52,162 nt of DNA from Lachnospiraceae bacterium. Its GTDB lineage: Bacteria > Bacillota > Clostridia > Lachnospirales > Lachnospiraceae. Below are positions 27,367 to 35,467 of this stretch, piece by piece; positions within the stretch are counted from its first letter, which is position 1, and every line of letters begins with the position of its first letter. The DNA lies in assembly GCA_024403415.1 (NCBI GenBank), contig JAKSRY010000015.1, positions 1-52,162 on the forward strand, in the 5' to 3' direction. A program made the position numbers and the translations under genes. Below the pieces are notes generated by a model. That model was not told the origin of the DNA, did not search any database, and saw only the letters and a list, made by a program, of their open reading frames with translations.

Positions 27367-27588
27367 ATGAATACACGAAACAAAGTATTAGTTGAATCTT
27401 TTGTGAATTCTATAACAGAAAGTATTCGAGTTTATTCTAATGGTCGACTTTCTGAAGCCGAAATCAAATATCTTGCTGAATACGAGGTCAATCGGTTAGA
27501 TTTTGATAATGAATGGCAAATGCATAAAGGATTAAGCTATTTTGCAAAAAAAGCTGTTGAAAACTTTTTACAAAGAAAAACTGCGTAG
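27367..27588 (+). CDS. Small protein of unknown function, 73 aa
   Basis: A 73-residue acidic, helical protein with no signal peptide, membrane segment or cysteine. I do not recognise the family. The ATG at 27367 is preceded by AAGGAG at a distance of ten bases. It is the first of two small genes that share a promoter and a strong terminator, so expression as a real unit is likely. Its helical, charged composition would fit a regulator, antitoxin or adaptor, but no motif supports any of these. Confidence 0.6.
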   Translation: MNTRNKVLVESFVNSITESIRVYSNGRLSEAEIKYLAEYEVNRLDFDNEWQMHKGLSYFAKKAVENFLQRKTA

Positions 27589-27639
27589 CGAATAAGGTCG
27601 CTAATATCAGAAAGTATTCCAAAAGGAGGGCTTATATTT

Positions 27640-27837
27640 ATGGCAAGAATGTCAAATAGTGAATTTAATGATGCCAAGAGATATATTCAGGATGAATATC
27701 GCTATGGCTCAGGCTCCAAAGAATCTTATATCGGCTACTTAAAACGTATTATTTCAAAATACGATGATGGCTACGAATGTGCCAAGCAGCTCGATGAATG
27801 GAACAGCAAGTGGACCATTTTCGGAAAAGAATTATAG
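27640..27837 (+). CDS. Small protein of unknown function, 65 aa
   Basis: A 65-residue helical protein rich in Tyr, Lys, Asp and Glu, with one Cys and a C-terminal Trp pair (DEWNSKWTIF). It has a strong ribosome binding site (AAGGAGGG, about 10 bases before the ATG) and is followed 17 bp later by a strong terminator. The 51-bp gap after the 73-aa gene suggests one transcript. I cannot assign a family or function. Confidence 0.6.
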   Translation: MARMSNSEFNDAKRYIQDEYRYGSGSKESYIGYLKRIISKYDDGYECAKQLDEWNSKWTIFGKEL

Positions 27838-27853
27838 AATGTATATTTGAGAA

Positions 27854-27881
27854 AAACGGGTGGTCAAATGACCACCCGTTT
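27854..27881 (+). terminator. Intrinsic terminator after the two small genes
   Basis: A 12-bp stem (AAACGGGTGGTC at 27854-27865 with GACCACCCGTTT at 27870-27881) and a 4-base loop. The A-run before and T residues after it let it work in both directions. It also lies 23 bp from the stop of the convergent GH9 gene. Confidence 0.9.
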
Positions 27882-27904
27882 ATTGCATTCATATTATAAA
27901 CTTC

Positions 27905-29605
27905 TTACTTTGAATTCAGATATGCTGTCACAAATATTGCCGGTGAATTCCAATAGATTGTGATTTCATTTGTCGAATAGCTTCCGACATGATCTGCATG
28001 GCATTTCATGGGAGCAGTTCCCTTTTCAAGAATTCGAAGAGCATCCGCATCACAGAAATGGCTGAACGGGCCACCGCTTACCCAGCCTTCCATCGGATCT
28101 TCAATACCATCCATGGCTGTTGGTCTGTTATGCGGGTTCTTATAAGCGTGCTCACCAAAGCCGGTTACATAGCTTCTGTTAAGAGCATTTCTTCCAAGCA
28201 GATAATGCATCTGCTCGAATGTTATCTCCCGGTAAGACATGCTTGCTGTAGGAAGCTCAATATTTGCGATATCAGCCAGGGCAAACAATATACCTCTGTT
28301 AAGAACAGTCATATTGCTTCCCCATACGAAATCCCCGGGAGTCATTGCAAGATTATAACCATTCTGTCCCATAACGCTGATAAGTCTTAGTACTTCTTCT
28401 TTAATCGCTTCCTTAAATTTATTTTCAGCCTCTTCGCCTGCTGTATGATTCTCATCCGTCAGAACACTAAGTGCTGCAAAACCTGAAACCTCTCCCCATC
28501 CAAAGCTTGTCAAAGTGACATCTTCGTCATTTATATTTTTTTCGAACATAGCTCTGTATGCTGCAACATCACCTGTTTTATCGGTCCTTAGCATCTCCGC
28601 TGCTGCCCAGAGACGTTCATCATCGTCATCACTGTCTCCATATTCACCCGTATGAGATCCGGGGTAATTGGTAAATCCGACATATCCATGATTCTGCAGC
28701 CACTTGAACGACTTTCTTGCTTTTTCGATGGCAAGCTTCGAGAATTCAGGATCGAATTTAGCATATATTCTTGATGCAAGAGCCATAACCGCAACATAAT
28801 CAGCTACTGCCATTGAGGAAACAGGGTAGAGCATAAACTGATCCTTATCTTCTTCAGGCATAATAAAAGGCGCATGAGTAAAAGCTGTAAGCTTATGGTA
28901 TACTCCACCTTCTTCATCCTGAAGCTTTAGGAGCCAGTCAAGTTCGTATCTGCATTCGTTAAGTATGTCGGGAACTCCGTTTCCTGTCTCAGGAATATTC
29001 AATTCTCCCTGCATTACGTCGCCAAACAATTCATATGCATAAAGGATATGTCCAAGTGCAACGGCGCCCGCAGTGCTATATCTTCCAAAATCACCTGCAT
29101 CATGCCATCCGCCACGTAAATCAAAAGTCTTGGGATTGGCTGTTTTATTAACAAAGTCCATAAGATGAATTACAGGATCTGTATGACAGACCTTATGTGT
29201 ATATATTCCGGCATGCTTCGCTTCCAGTGCACAGCCGCAACGCTGAAAATATAAAGCCTTTGAGAGAGCTCTCTGAAGATCCGTATATATTTTTTCACTA
29301 ATGACAAATGTGTCAGATTTTTCAGCATCCTGCTTATTGTCATTACTCTTGTCCTGACTGTCATCAGTATTATCAGTGACCTTGTACACTCTGTATTTAC
29401 CTTCTTTATTCACTTCGGAAAAATCAACAGAATATGTTTCTTCTTCAGATAATGGGTCAACCGCTTCAAGCTTTTTAACAGCCTCTTTAACAAGAACACA
29501 TTCACCACTATCCTCATTAACCAGCTTGTAACTACCCGGTTCTGTAGTAACAATTATTTTCTTTTCATTAGATTCAAATCCGATCTGATCTGTAAAAATA
29601 CCCAT
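27905..29605 (-). CDS. Glycoside hydrolase family 9 (endoglucanase type)
   Basis: A 566-residue inverting glycosidase that hydrolyses beta-1,4-glucans or cello-oligosaccharides. Residues about 1-105 form an Ig-like N-terminal domain, linked by an acidic Asp/Lys/Asn-rich stretch to the GH9 catalytic domain. GGWHDAGDFGRYS (near 167-179) carries the base aspartates. The signature around GFGEHAYKNPHNRPT lies near 475-490, and YSTNEITIYWNSP near 543-555 carries the acid glutamate. No signal peptide or dockerin is present, so the enzyme should be intracellular and act on imported oligosaccharides. The ATG at 29605 has GAGAGG. No transporter or regulator is adjacent. Confidence 0.92.
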   Translation of the reverse strand: MGIFTDQIGFESNEKKIIVTTEPGSYKLVNEDSGECVLVKEAVKKLEAVDPLSEEETYSVDFSEVNKEGKYRVYKVTDNTDDSQDKSNDNKQDAEKSDTFVISEKIYTDLQRALSKALYFQRCGCALEAKHAGIYTHKVCHTDPVIHLMDFVNKTANPKTFDLRGGWHDAGDFGRYSTAGAVALGHILYAYELFGDVMQGELNIPETGNGVPDILNECRYELDWLLKLQDEEGGVYHKLTAFTHAPFIMPEEDKDQFMLYPVSSMAVADYVAVMALASRIYAKFDPEFSKLAIEKARKSFKWLQNHGYVGFTNYPGSHTGEYGDSDDDDERLWAAAEMLRTDKTGDVAAYRAMFEKNINDEDVTLTSFGWGEVSGFAALSVLTDENHTAGEEAENKFKEAIKEEVLRLISVMGQNGYNLAMTPGDFVWGSNMTVLNRGILFALADIANIELPTASMSYREITFEQMHYLLGRNALNRSYVTGFGEHAYKNPHNRPTAMDGIEDPMEGWVSGGPFSHFCDADALRILEKGTAPMKCHADHVGSYSTNEITIYWNSPAIFVTAYLNSK

Positions 29606-29738
29606 AGTAACCTCTCCCTGTCCTAATAACCCTCTTCAGTGCACTATCTCCATAACAGCATCATGACCCTCAGCCTTGTAATACCATAATTTCAGATACT
29701 TCTTTCACGTTCTTTGTTAAGTTCTTTAAGCATTGTTT

Positions 29739-31295
29739 TTATAACACCTTCGTGGTCCACTCCCCTGCGTCCCACACTTTGCTTACCAAACCTTCATAAA
29801 ACTCAGGTTCATGACACACCATGAGTATGCTTCCCTTATAAGCCTTGAGCGCTCTCTTTAATTCATCCTTAGCATCAACATCCAGATGATTGGTAGGCTC
29901 GTCGAGAACCAATATATTTGTCTCCCTGTTAATGAGTTTACAGAGCCTTACCTTAGCCTGTTCTCCACCGGATAAAACTTTAACCTTACTTTCAATATGT
30001 TTGGTGGTAAGTCCGCACTTTGCAAGAGCACTTCTAACTTCATACTGACTAAAGCCCGGGAATTCCTGCCAGATTTCTTCAATGCAGGAGGTCTGAATAT
30101 TCTGATCCATCTCCTGCTCAAAATATCCGATTTCAAGATAATCACCAAGTTCAACACTTCCGTTTATTGAAGGAATCATTCCAAGAATACTCTTCAAAAG
30201 AGTTGTCTTTCCTATTCCGTTAGCACCTGTCAGTGCAATCTTTTCACCGCGTTCCATCTGAATATTAAACGGCTTTGACAATGGTTCATCATAACCAATA
30301 ACCAAATCTTTAGCGGTAAATATAAACTTACTCGGAGTACGTGCCTCCTTAAAATTAAATTCAGGCTTTGGCTTCTCTGCTGCCTTCTCAATAATATCCA
30401 TATTATCGAGCTTCTTCTGTCTCGACATAGCCATATTTCTTGTGGCAACTCTGGCCTTATTTCTTGCTACAAAATCCTTAAGATCCTTAATTTCCTGCTG
30501 CTGTTTATTATATGCGGCCTCCTGCTGCGCCTTTTTCATTTCATATACTTCAAGGAACTTATCATAATCGCCGACGTAACGGTTAAGTTCTCTGTTATCC
30601 ATATGATAGATAATATTTATAACGCTGTTCAGGAAAGGCATATCATGCGAAATGAGTATAAACGCATTTTCATAGTCAATAAGATATCTTTTTAACCACT
30701 CAATATGCTGAACATCAAGATAGTTTGTAGGCTCATCCAACAGGAGAATGTCAGGCTTTTCAAGAAGAAGTTTTGCAAGCAGTACCTTGGTTCTTTGGCC
30801 TCCGCTCAATTCGGTAACATCTCTGTCCAGCCCAAGTTCAAGAAGTCCAAGTGCTCTTGCAACCTCTTCAACCTTCGAATCTATCATATAAAAGTCGTGC
30901 ATGGTCAGAAGATCGGATATAGTACCTGCTTCATCCATGAGTTCCATCATACGATCTTCATCAACATCACCAAGACTTCCGTAGATATCATTCATCTTCT
31001 GCTCAAGTTCGAACAGATACTCAAAAGCGCTTTCAAGAACAGATTTAATTGTCATTCCTTTAGTCAAAACTGCATGCTGGTCAAGGTATCCTGTGTGCAC
31101 ATTTTTTGCCCACTCAACCTTTCCTTCATCAGGCATCAGTTTGCCGGTAATGATGTTCATGAAGGTACTTTTTCCTTCTCCGTTAGCTCCGATAAGTCCT
31201 ATATGTTCACCCTTCAAAAGTCTGAAGGATACATCTTCAAATATAGCTCTGTCCCCAAAGCCATGGGTCAGATGCTCCACATTCAATATACTCAT
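29739..31295 (-). CDS. ABC-F family ATPase (ribosome-associated)
   Basis: A 518-residue soluble protein with two ABC domains and no membrane part, typical of ABC-F translation factors. Domain 1 has Walker A GANGEGKST near residue 37, signature LSGGQRTK near 163 and Walker B ILLLDEPTNYLD. The charged linker (about 240-305, QQEIKDLKDFVARNKARV) is the P-site tRNA interaction region. Domain 2 has GANGIGKTT near 357, LSGGEQAK near 450 and LVLDEPTNHLD. Both catalytic Glu residues are present. I chose the ATG at 31295 because the family begins there (SILNVEHL), although its ribosome binding site is weak. It probably relieves ribosome stalling. Antibiotic protection cannot be inferred. Confidence 0.93.
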   Translation of the reverse strand: MSILNVEHLTHGFGDRAIFEDVSFRLLKGEHIGLIGANGEGKSTFMNIITGKLMPDEGKVEWAKNVHTGYLDQHAVLTKGMTIKSVLESAFEYLFELEQKMNDIYGSLGDVDEDRMMELMDEAGTISDLLTMHDFYMIDSKVEEVARALGLLELGLDRDVTELSGGQRTKVLLAKLLLEKPDILLLDEPTNYLDVQHIEWLKRYLIDYENAFILISHDMPFLNSVINIIYHMDNRELNRYVGDYDKFLEVYEMKKAQQEAAYNKQQQEIKDLKDFVARNKARVATRNMAMSRQKKLDNMDIIEKAAEKPKPEFNFKEARTPSKFIFTAKDLVIGYDEPLSKPFNIQMERGEKIALTGANGIGKTTLLKSILGMIPSINGSVELGDYLEIGYFEQEMDQNIQTSCIEEIWQEFPGFSQYEVRSALAKCGLTTKHIESKVKVLSGGEQAKVRLCKLINRETNILVLDEPTNHLDVDAKDELKRALKAYKGSILMVCHEPEFYEGLVSKVWDAGEWTTKVL

Positions 31296-31582
31296 AATTT
31301 TGATTCTTTCACATTCTGCATTGTTATTCACATCAGCCACTGCTGCCGACGCTTCGCAAATCAAAATTATTTTATCATATAAAGATATGCTTTTAATAGT
31401 TTTTTATTATCCTGTATGTTTCTTATTTGCAGGTCCATATTTCTTATCCATAGTCTCTTTTCGCTTTTGTGGGTTGTCTACTTAAAATCAAGACGGAACA
31501 TATTACAGCCGTAATGGTTTACTTTTAGCCCTCATTTTGATATTTTGGATAGGAACTAAAATAAATCGGAGAGTGTATTATT

Positions 31583-33082
31583 ATGAAAAAACTATTATTT
31601 ATATTGACTTCCAGTGCTTTAATGCTTGCCTTAACAGGTTGTCATGAACATACCTTTAGAGCTGCCACTTGTACAACACCACCCACCTGCACAGAGTGCG
31701 GCGAGACACAGGGACTTGCTTTAGGTCATGACTATGCTGACCCTACCTGTGAAGCTCCGGCAACTTGTACAAGATGTAGTGCCACAACAGGCAAAGCATT
31801 GGGACATAAATGGGAAGAGGCAACCTGTGAAAAGGCCAAAACCTGTAGTGTATGCGGTAAAGAAGAGGGAAATCCGCTTGGTCACGATTATGCGAAGGCT
31901 ACATGTACCGAAGCAGCCAAATGTAACATATGCGGTCAGACTACCGGCAAGCCTCTTGGGCATGACTATAGTGAAGGAAGCTGTACGGAGGCTAAAAAAT
32001 GTAAAGTATGTGGAGATAAAATCCCTGCGCCGGGACATGATTTTAATGCAGCTACCTGCACCGAACCTAAGAAATGTAAGAATTGTGACGAAACTGAAGG
32101 CGACGCACTGGGGCACAATATTGTAGATGGTAAATGCTCAAGATGTGGCCTCGATATTAGTTCAGTTGACGCCATTAAAGCAATTGCAGGACTTAAAGCA
32201 GCCTGCGAGACAGATTACACTTACTGCGTTGTTGATGCAGACTGCGATCCTTCAACCGGAAATCCATATGATGTAACCTATGATTACGGCCCGGAATATG
32301 CTTCTTACGCAGACATCTGTGACTGGTCATTAATCTACGACCACGACTATTACGTTAAAACATATCCAATCCTTGCCAAGCTATATCATAACGATAAGCG
32401 CTTATTACTCGAGCATTTCAAGACAGTAGGTATTCACGAAGGCCGCCAGGCAAAATCATCCTTTAGCATTTCTGCTTATAAGGATAACTGTCCGGCCAAC
32501 ATTAAGAATGCTTTCGGCAACGACTATGCAGCCTACGCAATCTACTATATGCTCAACTACTCTACTGAGAAAGACTCCGAGCATCTAAAGCTTGCAAATG
32601 GCAAGACTCCTGCCAAGCAGCAGAAGGTTGTGCTTACTGTAATGCAGGCAAAGGAATTACTTGAATGTAATAACTACAGAGCTGAAGTTAACGCCCAGGA
32701 ATTAACTATTGATCCGGAACTTTGTGCTTATGCCAACTACAGAGCGTGGATGAATGCCCACGATGACTGGGCTGCTCATGACTGGGCACAGAAGCACAGT
32801 GATAAAGTATGGGATTTACTTGGAACCATGTCTGCCGGGGCAGTAGCAGAAAACACTGTTACATCACATAAAAAGCTGTCTCGAGGTGAAGCAAAGTATG
32901 TGAGCTACCGTAATTCCAAAGAACACTACGACGCGATGATAAAAACCAAGTACAACTATTTTGGAACCTCACATTTTTACAGTAGTGTCAACGAAAACCT
33001 CAACAACAAAGAATGGGTAGGAAAGTATGTAGCTTCTACCTTTGACTGCTTCACTGATAAAGCGGACACTGCGTATAATTAA
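31583..33082 (+). CDS. Lipoprotein with Cys-rich repeats and CAP domain
   Basis: A 499-residue surface lipoprotein: signal peptide with lipobox LTGC ending near residue 20. Residues about 20-190 hold six 25-26-residue repeats of the form GHDY..ATCTE..KC..CG, with four Cys per repeat, plus a truncated seventh. Residues about 225-320 contain two copies of a D-YY-YP-EGR-type repeat common in clostridial surface proteins. The C-terminus (about 345-495) resembles a CAP/SCP domain, with IDPELCAYANYRAWMN and AENTV at the positions of the CAP motifs. It is a single plus-strand gene with GGAGAG before the ATG. The function is unknown; surface adhesion or envelope binding is an inference. Confidence 0.82.
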   Translation: MKKLLFILTSSALMLALTGCHEHTFRAATCTTPPTCTECGETQGLALGHDYADPTCEAPATCTRCSATTGKALGHKWEEATCEKAKTCSVCGKEEGNPLGHDYAKATCTEAAKCNICGQTTGKPLGHDYSEGSCTEAKKCKVCGDKIPAPGHDFNAATCTEPKKCKNCDETEGDALGHNIVDGKCSRCGLDISSVDAIKAIAGLKAACETDYTYCVVDADCDPSTGNPYDVTYDYGPEYASYADICDWSLIYDHDYYVKTYPILAKLYHNDKRLLLEHFKTVGIHEGRQAKSSFSISAYKDNCPANIKNAFGNDYAAYAIYYMLNYSTEKDSEHLKLANGKTPAKQQKVVLTVMQAKELLECNNYRAEVNAQELTIDPELCAYANYRAWMNAHDDWAAHDWAQKHSDKVWDLLGTMSAGAVAENTVTSHKKLSRGEAKYVSYRNSKEHYDAMIKTKYNYFGTSHFYSSVNENLNNKEWVGKYVASTFDCFTDKADTAYN

Positions 33083-33633
33083 GACCTTTTTTCAGCCTTA
33101 AGACTATTTATCTGCCTTTCAAGAGGAGTCAGGCTTAACGCAAGCTTCATAAGTACTCCGAGTACTATACAGGTTCCACCCTGAATAACATTACTTATGA
33201 CAGATTCAAGTGCTACCCATCCATAACCAAGTAAAAATGCCTCATAGAACAAATATCCTGCAATCATAATTATTTCTGCAACTATTGCACTGATAACCAA
33301 AGTTACTACCTGAGGCATCTTGGTTTTCTTACCGGCCTTATAGATAAGATATGCTACAAAAGCCATCAAAAACTTAATCACTGTAGTTCCTGGAACATAG
33401 CTTGCATAACCTAAAAGCAAATCTGCAAGACCCGAACCGATTCCTGCTGCCAAGGGCCCATAGGGAAGAAATAATAACCATGCCGAAAGAAGCACTGCCG
33501 CATCTCCTATATTCACATATCCCTCAGTACCTACCGTAGGCACCTTAATAATCATAGTTGCAACACATGTAATTGCTGCCATCATTGCTGCATATACTGT
33601 TAGTGTAAGTTTTTTATTCATAATATTCATCAT
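33079..33633 (-). CDS. ECF transporter S component (vitamin/metabolite binding)
   Basis: A 184-residue membrane protein with about six hydrophobic segments. The stretch GYVNIGDAAVLLSAWLL with GIGSGLADLLLGYASYVPGT is typical of ECF S-components of the PF07155 type, often used for riboflavin, pyridoxine or other cofactors. It needs a shared energising module (EcfT and two ATPases), which is not in the window. The MocR-type regulator gene is divergent, and vitamin B6 precursors are typical targets of such pairs. Three ATGs (33633, 33630, 33621) are possible. A GGAGAAG lies 5' of a small hairpin (33635-33653) that would bring it next to the first ATG. Confidence 0.82.
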   Translation of the reverse strand: MMNIMNKKLTLTVYAAMMAAITCVATMIIKVPTVGTEGYVNIGDAAVLLSAWLLFLPYGPLAAGIGSGLADLLLGYASYVPGTTVIKFLMAFVAYLIYKAGKKTKMPQVVTLVISAIVAEIIMIAGYLFYEAFLLGYGWVALESVISNVIQGGTCIVLGVLMKLALSLTPLERQINSLKAEKRS

Positions 33634-33661
33634 CCGGTCACTGTGTCAGACCGCTTCTCCT

Positions 33662-33780
33662 TTCAATATTTGTTTAAGTTCAATATTTGTCTAATTTCAA
33701 TATTGTTTTAGTTTCAATATTTGTTTAGTTTCAATATTGGTTTAGTTTCAGAATTTGATTTACTTCAGTTTCAAATTTCG
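33662..33780. repeat. Seven 17-bp tandem repeats in a divergent promoter region
   Basis: Seven consecutive 17-bp units begin TTCA. The first five follow TTCAATATTTGTTTAGT closely and the last two are degenerate. They fill half of the 244-bp region between the divergent ECF S-component and MocR genes. No other gene is visible there. Their position suggests an iteron-like regulator-binding array. Confidence 0.85.
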
Positions 33781-33877
33781 TTATAATCGCGCGCTATATT
33801 GACTTACTATGCTGTAAAAGATAATATATGTCTGAGTATATAATAATAACCAGTTTGAAAGGATTTTATATAACCAG

Positions 33878-34957
33878 ATGAATTATTCCGTTGATACTGA
33901 TTTGAAGACACCGGCATATTTACAAATATATGAGCAGTTGCGAGAAGACATTATTAATGGCACCTACACTTATGGAAGCAAAATTCCTTCAAAGCGACTG
34001 CTGTCACTTGAAATTGGAGTAAGCGTTATTACCATAATGCACTCACTGGAGCTTTTATGTGATGAGGGCTACCTTGAGTCAAGACAAAGAAGTGGTTATT
34101 TCGTGATATTCAAAAAAGATGATTTTCTTGGTGCCCCCGTGCATACGGTAACACCATTGGAAAACGTGGAAAATTCTTTACGAAAAGGGGATTTTCCATA
34201 TTCTGTTTTGGCTAAGACAATAAGAAAGGTTCTTCTTGATTATTCTGATAAGATTCTTGTCAAATCTCCAAATTACGGATGCACTGAGCTTCGTGAAGAA
34301 ATTTCAGCATATCTTGCAAGAAGCCGTTCTATTTATGTAAAACCTTCTCAGATAATAATAGGCTCCGGAGCCGAATATCTTTATGGCCTTATCGCGCAGT
34401 TTTTCGGAGCCGGTACGAAATTTGCCATAGAATCACCATCCTATAGCAAAATACACCAGGTATACGATGCTTTTAATATTTCATATGATTCACTGACACT
34501 TTATCCGGATGGTCTGAGTTCTGATGATCTAAAAAACACCGGAGCAACCGTTCTTCACACTACTCCCTTCAACAGTTATCCGACAGGAGTTTCCATCAAC
34601 AGTTCAAAGAAGCACGAATATATACGTTGGGCAGTAAATCGTAATGGGTTCATAGTTGAAGATAATTATGATTCAGAACTTACTGTATCAAGCAAGCCCG
34701 AAGACTCACTGTTTTCAATTTCCGGTGGAGAGAATGTAATCTATCTGAATACCTTCTCCCAGACAATCGCACCTTCAATCAGAATCGGTTATATGATTCT
34801 TCCTGAAAGACTGCTGCCAGAGTTTGATCAAAAGCTTGGGTTCTATTCATGTACTGTTCCGCTATTTAGTCAGTATGTACTTACCGAACTTATTCATAAT
34901 GGAGATTTTGAAAGACACATTAACCGCATACGTAGAAAGAAGCGTAAACTGTCGTAA
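33878..34957 (+). CDS. MocR-type GntR regulator, short and lacking the PLP lysine
   Basis: A 359-residue regulator: N-terminal GntR winged helix (about residues 1-75, YLQIYEQLREDIINGTY and LESRQRSGYFV), then an aminotransferase-like domain (about 85-350) as in PdxR and GabR. The segment NTFSQTIAPSIRIGYM has Gln (codon CAG) where the family has the PLP-binding Lys (usually TFSKT). The EDNYDSE motif is kept. Typical MocR proteins are about 460 residues, and this one stops near HINRIRRKKRKLS without the C-terminal subdomain. An 89-bp gap then leads into the palindrome array. It probably regulates the divergent ECF gene but may not respond to PLP. It could be decaying. Confidence 0.8.
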   Translation: MNYSVDTDLKTPAYLQIYEQLREDIINGTYTYGSKIPSKRLLSLEIGVSVITIMHSLELLCDEGYLESRQRSGYFVIFKKDDFLGAPVHTVTPLENVENSLRKGDFPYSVLAKTIRKVLLDYSDKILVKSPNYGCTELREEISAYLARSRSIYVKPSQIIIGSGAEYLYGLIAQFFGAGTKFAIESPSYSKIHQVYDAFNISYDSLTLYPDGLSSDDLKNTGATVLHTTPFNSYPTGVSINSSKKHEYIRWAVNRNGFIVEDNYDSELTVSSKPEDSLFSISGGENVIYLNTFSQTIAPSIRIGYMILPERLLPEFDQKLGFYSCTVPLFSQYVLTELIHNGDFERHINRIRRKKRKLS

Positions 34958-35045
34958 CACCCACAAAATATCAATGAAGATAATGACATTTTGGAGGAAT
35001 TATTGAGAGGATTTTTACGTCATATTGAAAATATGGATGGATTTT

Positions 35046-35457
35046 TACCAGTGTAACTCAGATATGTAAATTCCACTGGTACTGAAAATGAAATGATTCA
35101 TGTTTTTTACCAGTGAGGTTCAGATATTCTATTTCCTACTGGTAATGAAAATGAGTGGTTTACTAATTATTACCAGTGAAATTCAGATATTCTATTTCCT
35201 ACTGGTAATGAAAATGAAATGATTTATGTTTTTTACCAGTGAGGTTCAGTTATTCTATTTCCTACTGGTAATGAAAACAAAAGAATTCTCAAAAAATACC
35301 AGTGAAATTCAAAAAACTGAATTTCGCTGGTATTTTTTCGTTTCCAACACTTCTTCTGTACCTGTAAAAATTCATAATCTTAGGTTTCACTGGTAAAATC
35401 ACGTTTCTAAAGAATCAACCGTACCAGTAGAAATTCAAAAAGCAAGATTCACTGGCA
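35046..35457. repeat. Seven-unit palindrome array with 62-63-bp period
   Basis: Palindromic units of 36-37 bp begin at 35046, 35108, 35171, 35234, 35297, 35359 and 35422, and all six spacers are exactly 26 bp. Units 1-4 begin TACCAGTG and end C/TACTGGTA. Unit 5 (35297-35332) is a 14-bp stem with one T-G pair and flanking A-run and T-run, so it can terminate transcription in both directions. Units 6 and 7 are degenerate. Spacers 1-4 are similar to each other (ATGAAAA-type). The array fills the 510-bp region between the MocR gene and the dehydrogenase gene, and has no cas genes. Confidence 0.9.
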
Positions 35458-35467
35458 AAATTGTCTA

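Noticed and set aside
30705-31382. 225-codon open frame on the plus strand
   Set aside because: It lies antisense to the ABC-F gene, has no ribosome binding site and no family features; it mirrors codon bias of the real gene.
34958-35058. Missing C-terminus of the MocR protein in another frame
   Set aside because: None of the three frames after the stop gives recognisable aminotransferase sequence, so a simple frameshift is not supported.
35046-35457. CRISPR array
   Set aside because: Repeat and spacer lengths look right, but the spacers resemble each other, the repeats drift and partly invert, and no cas gene is near.
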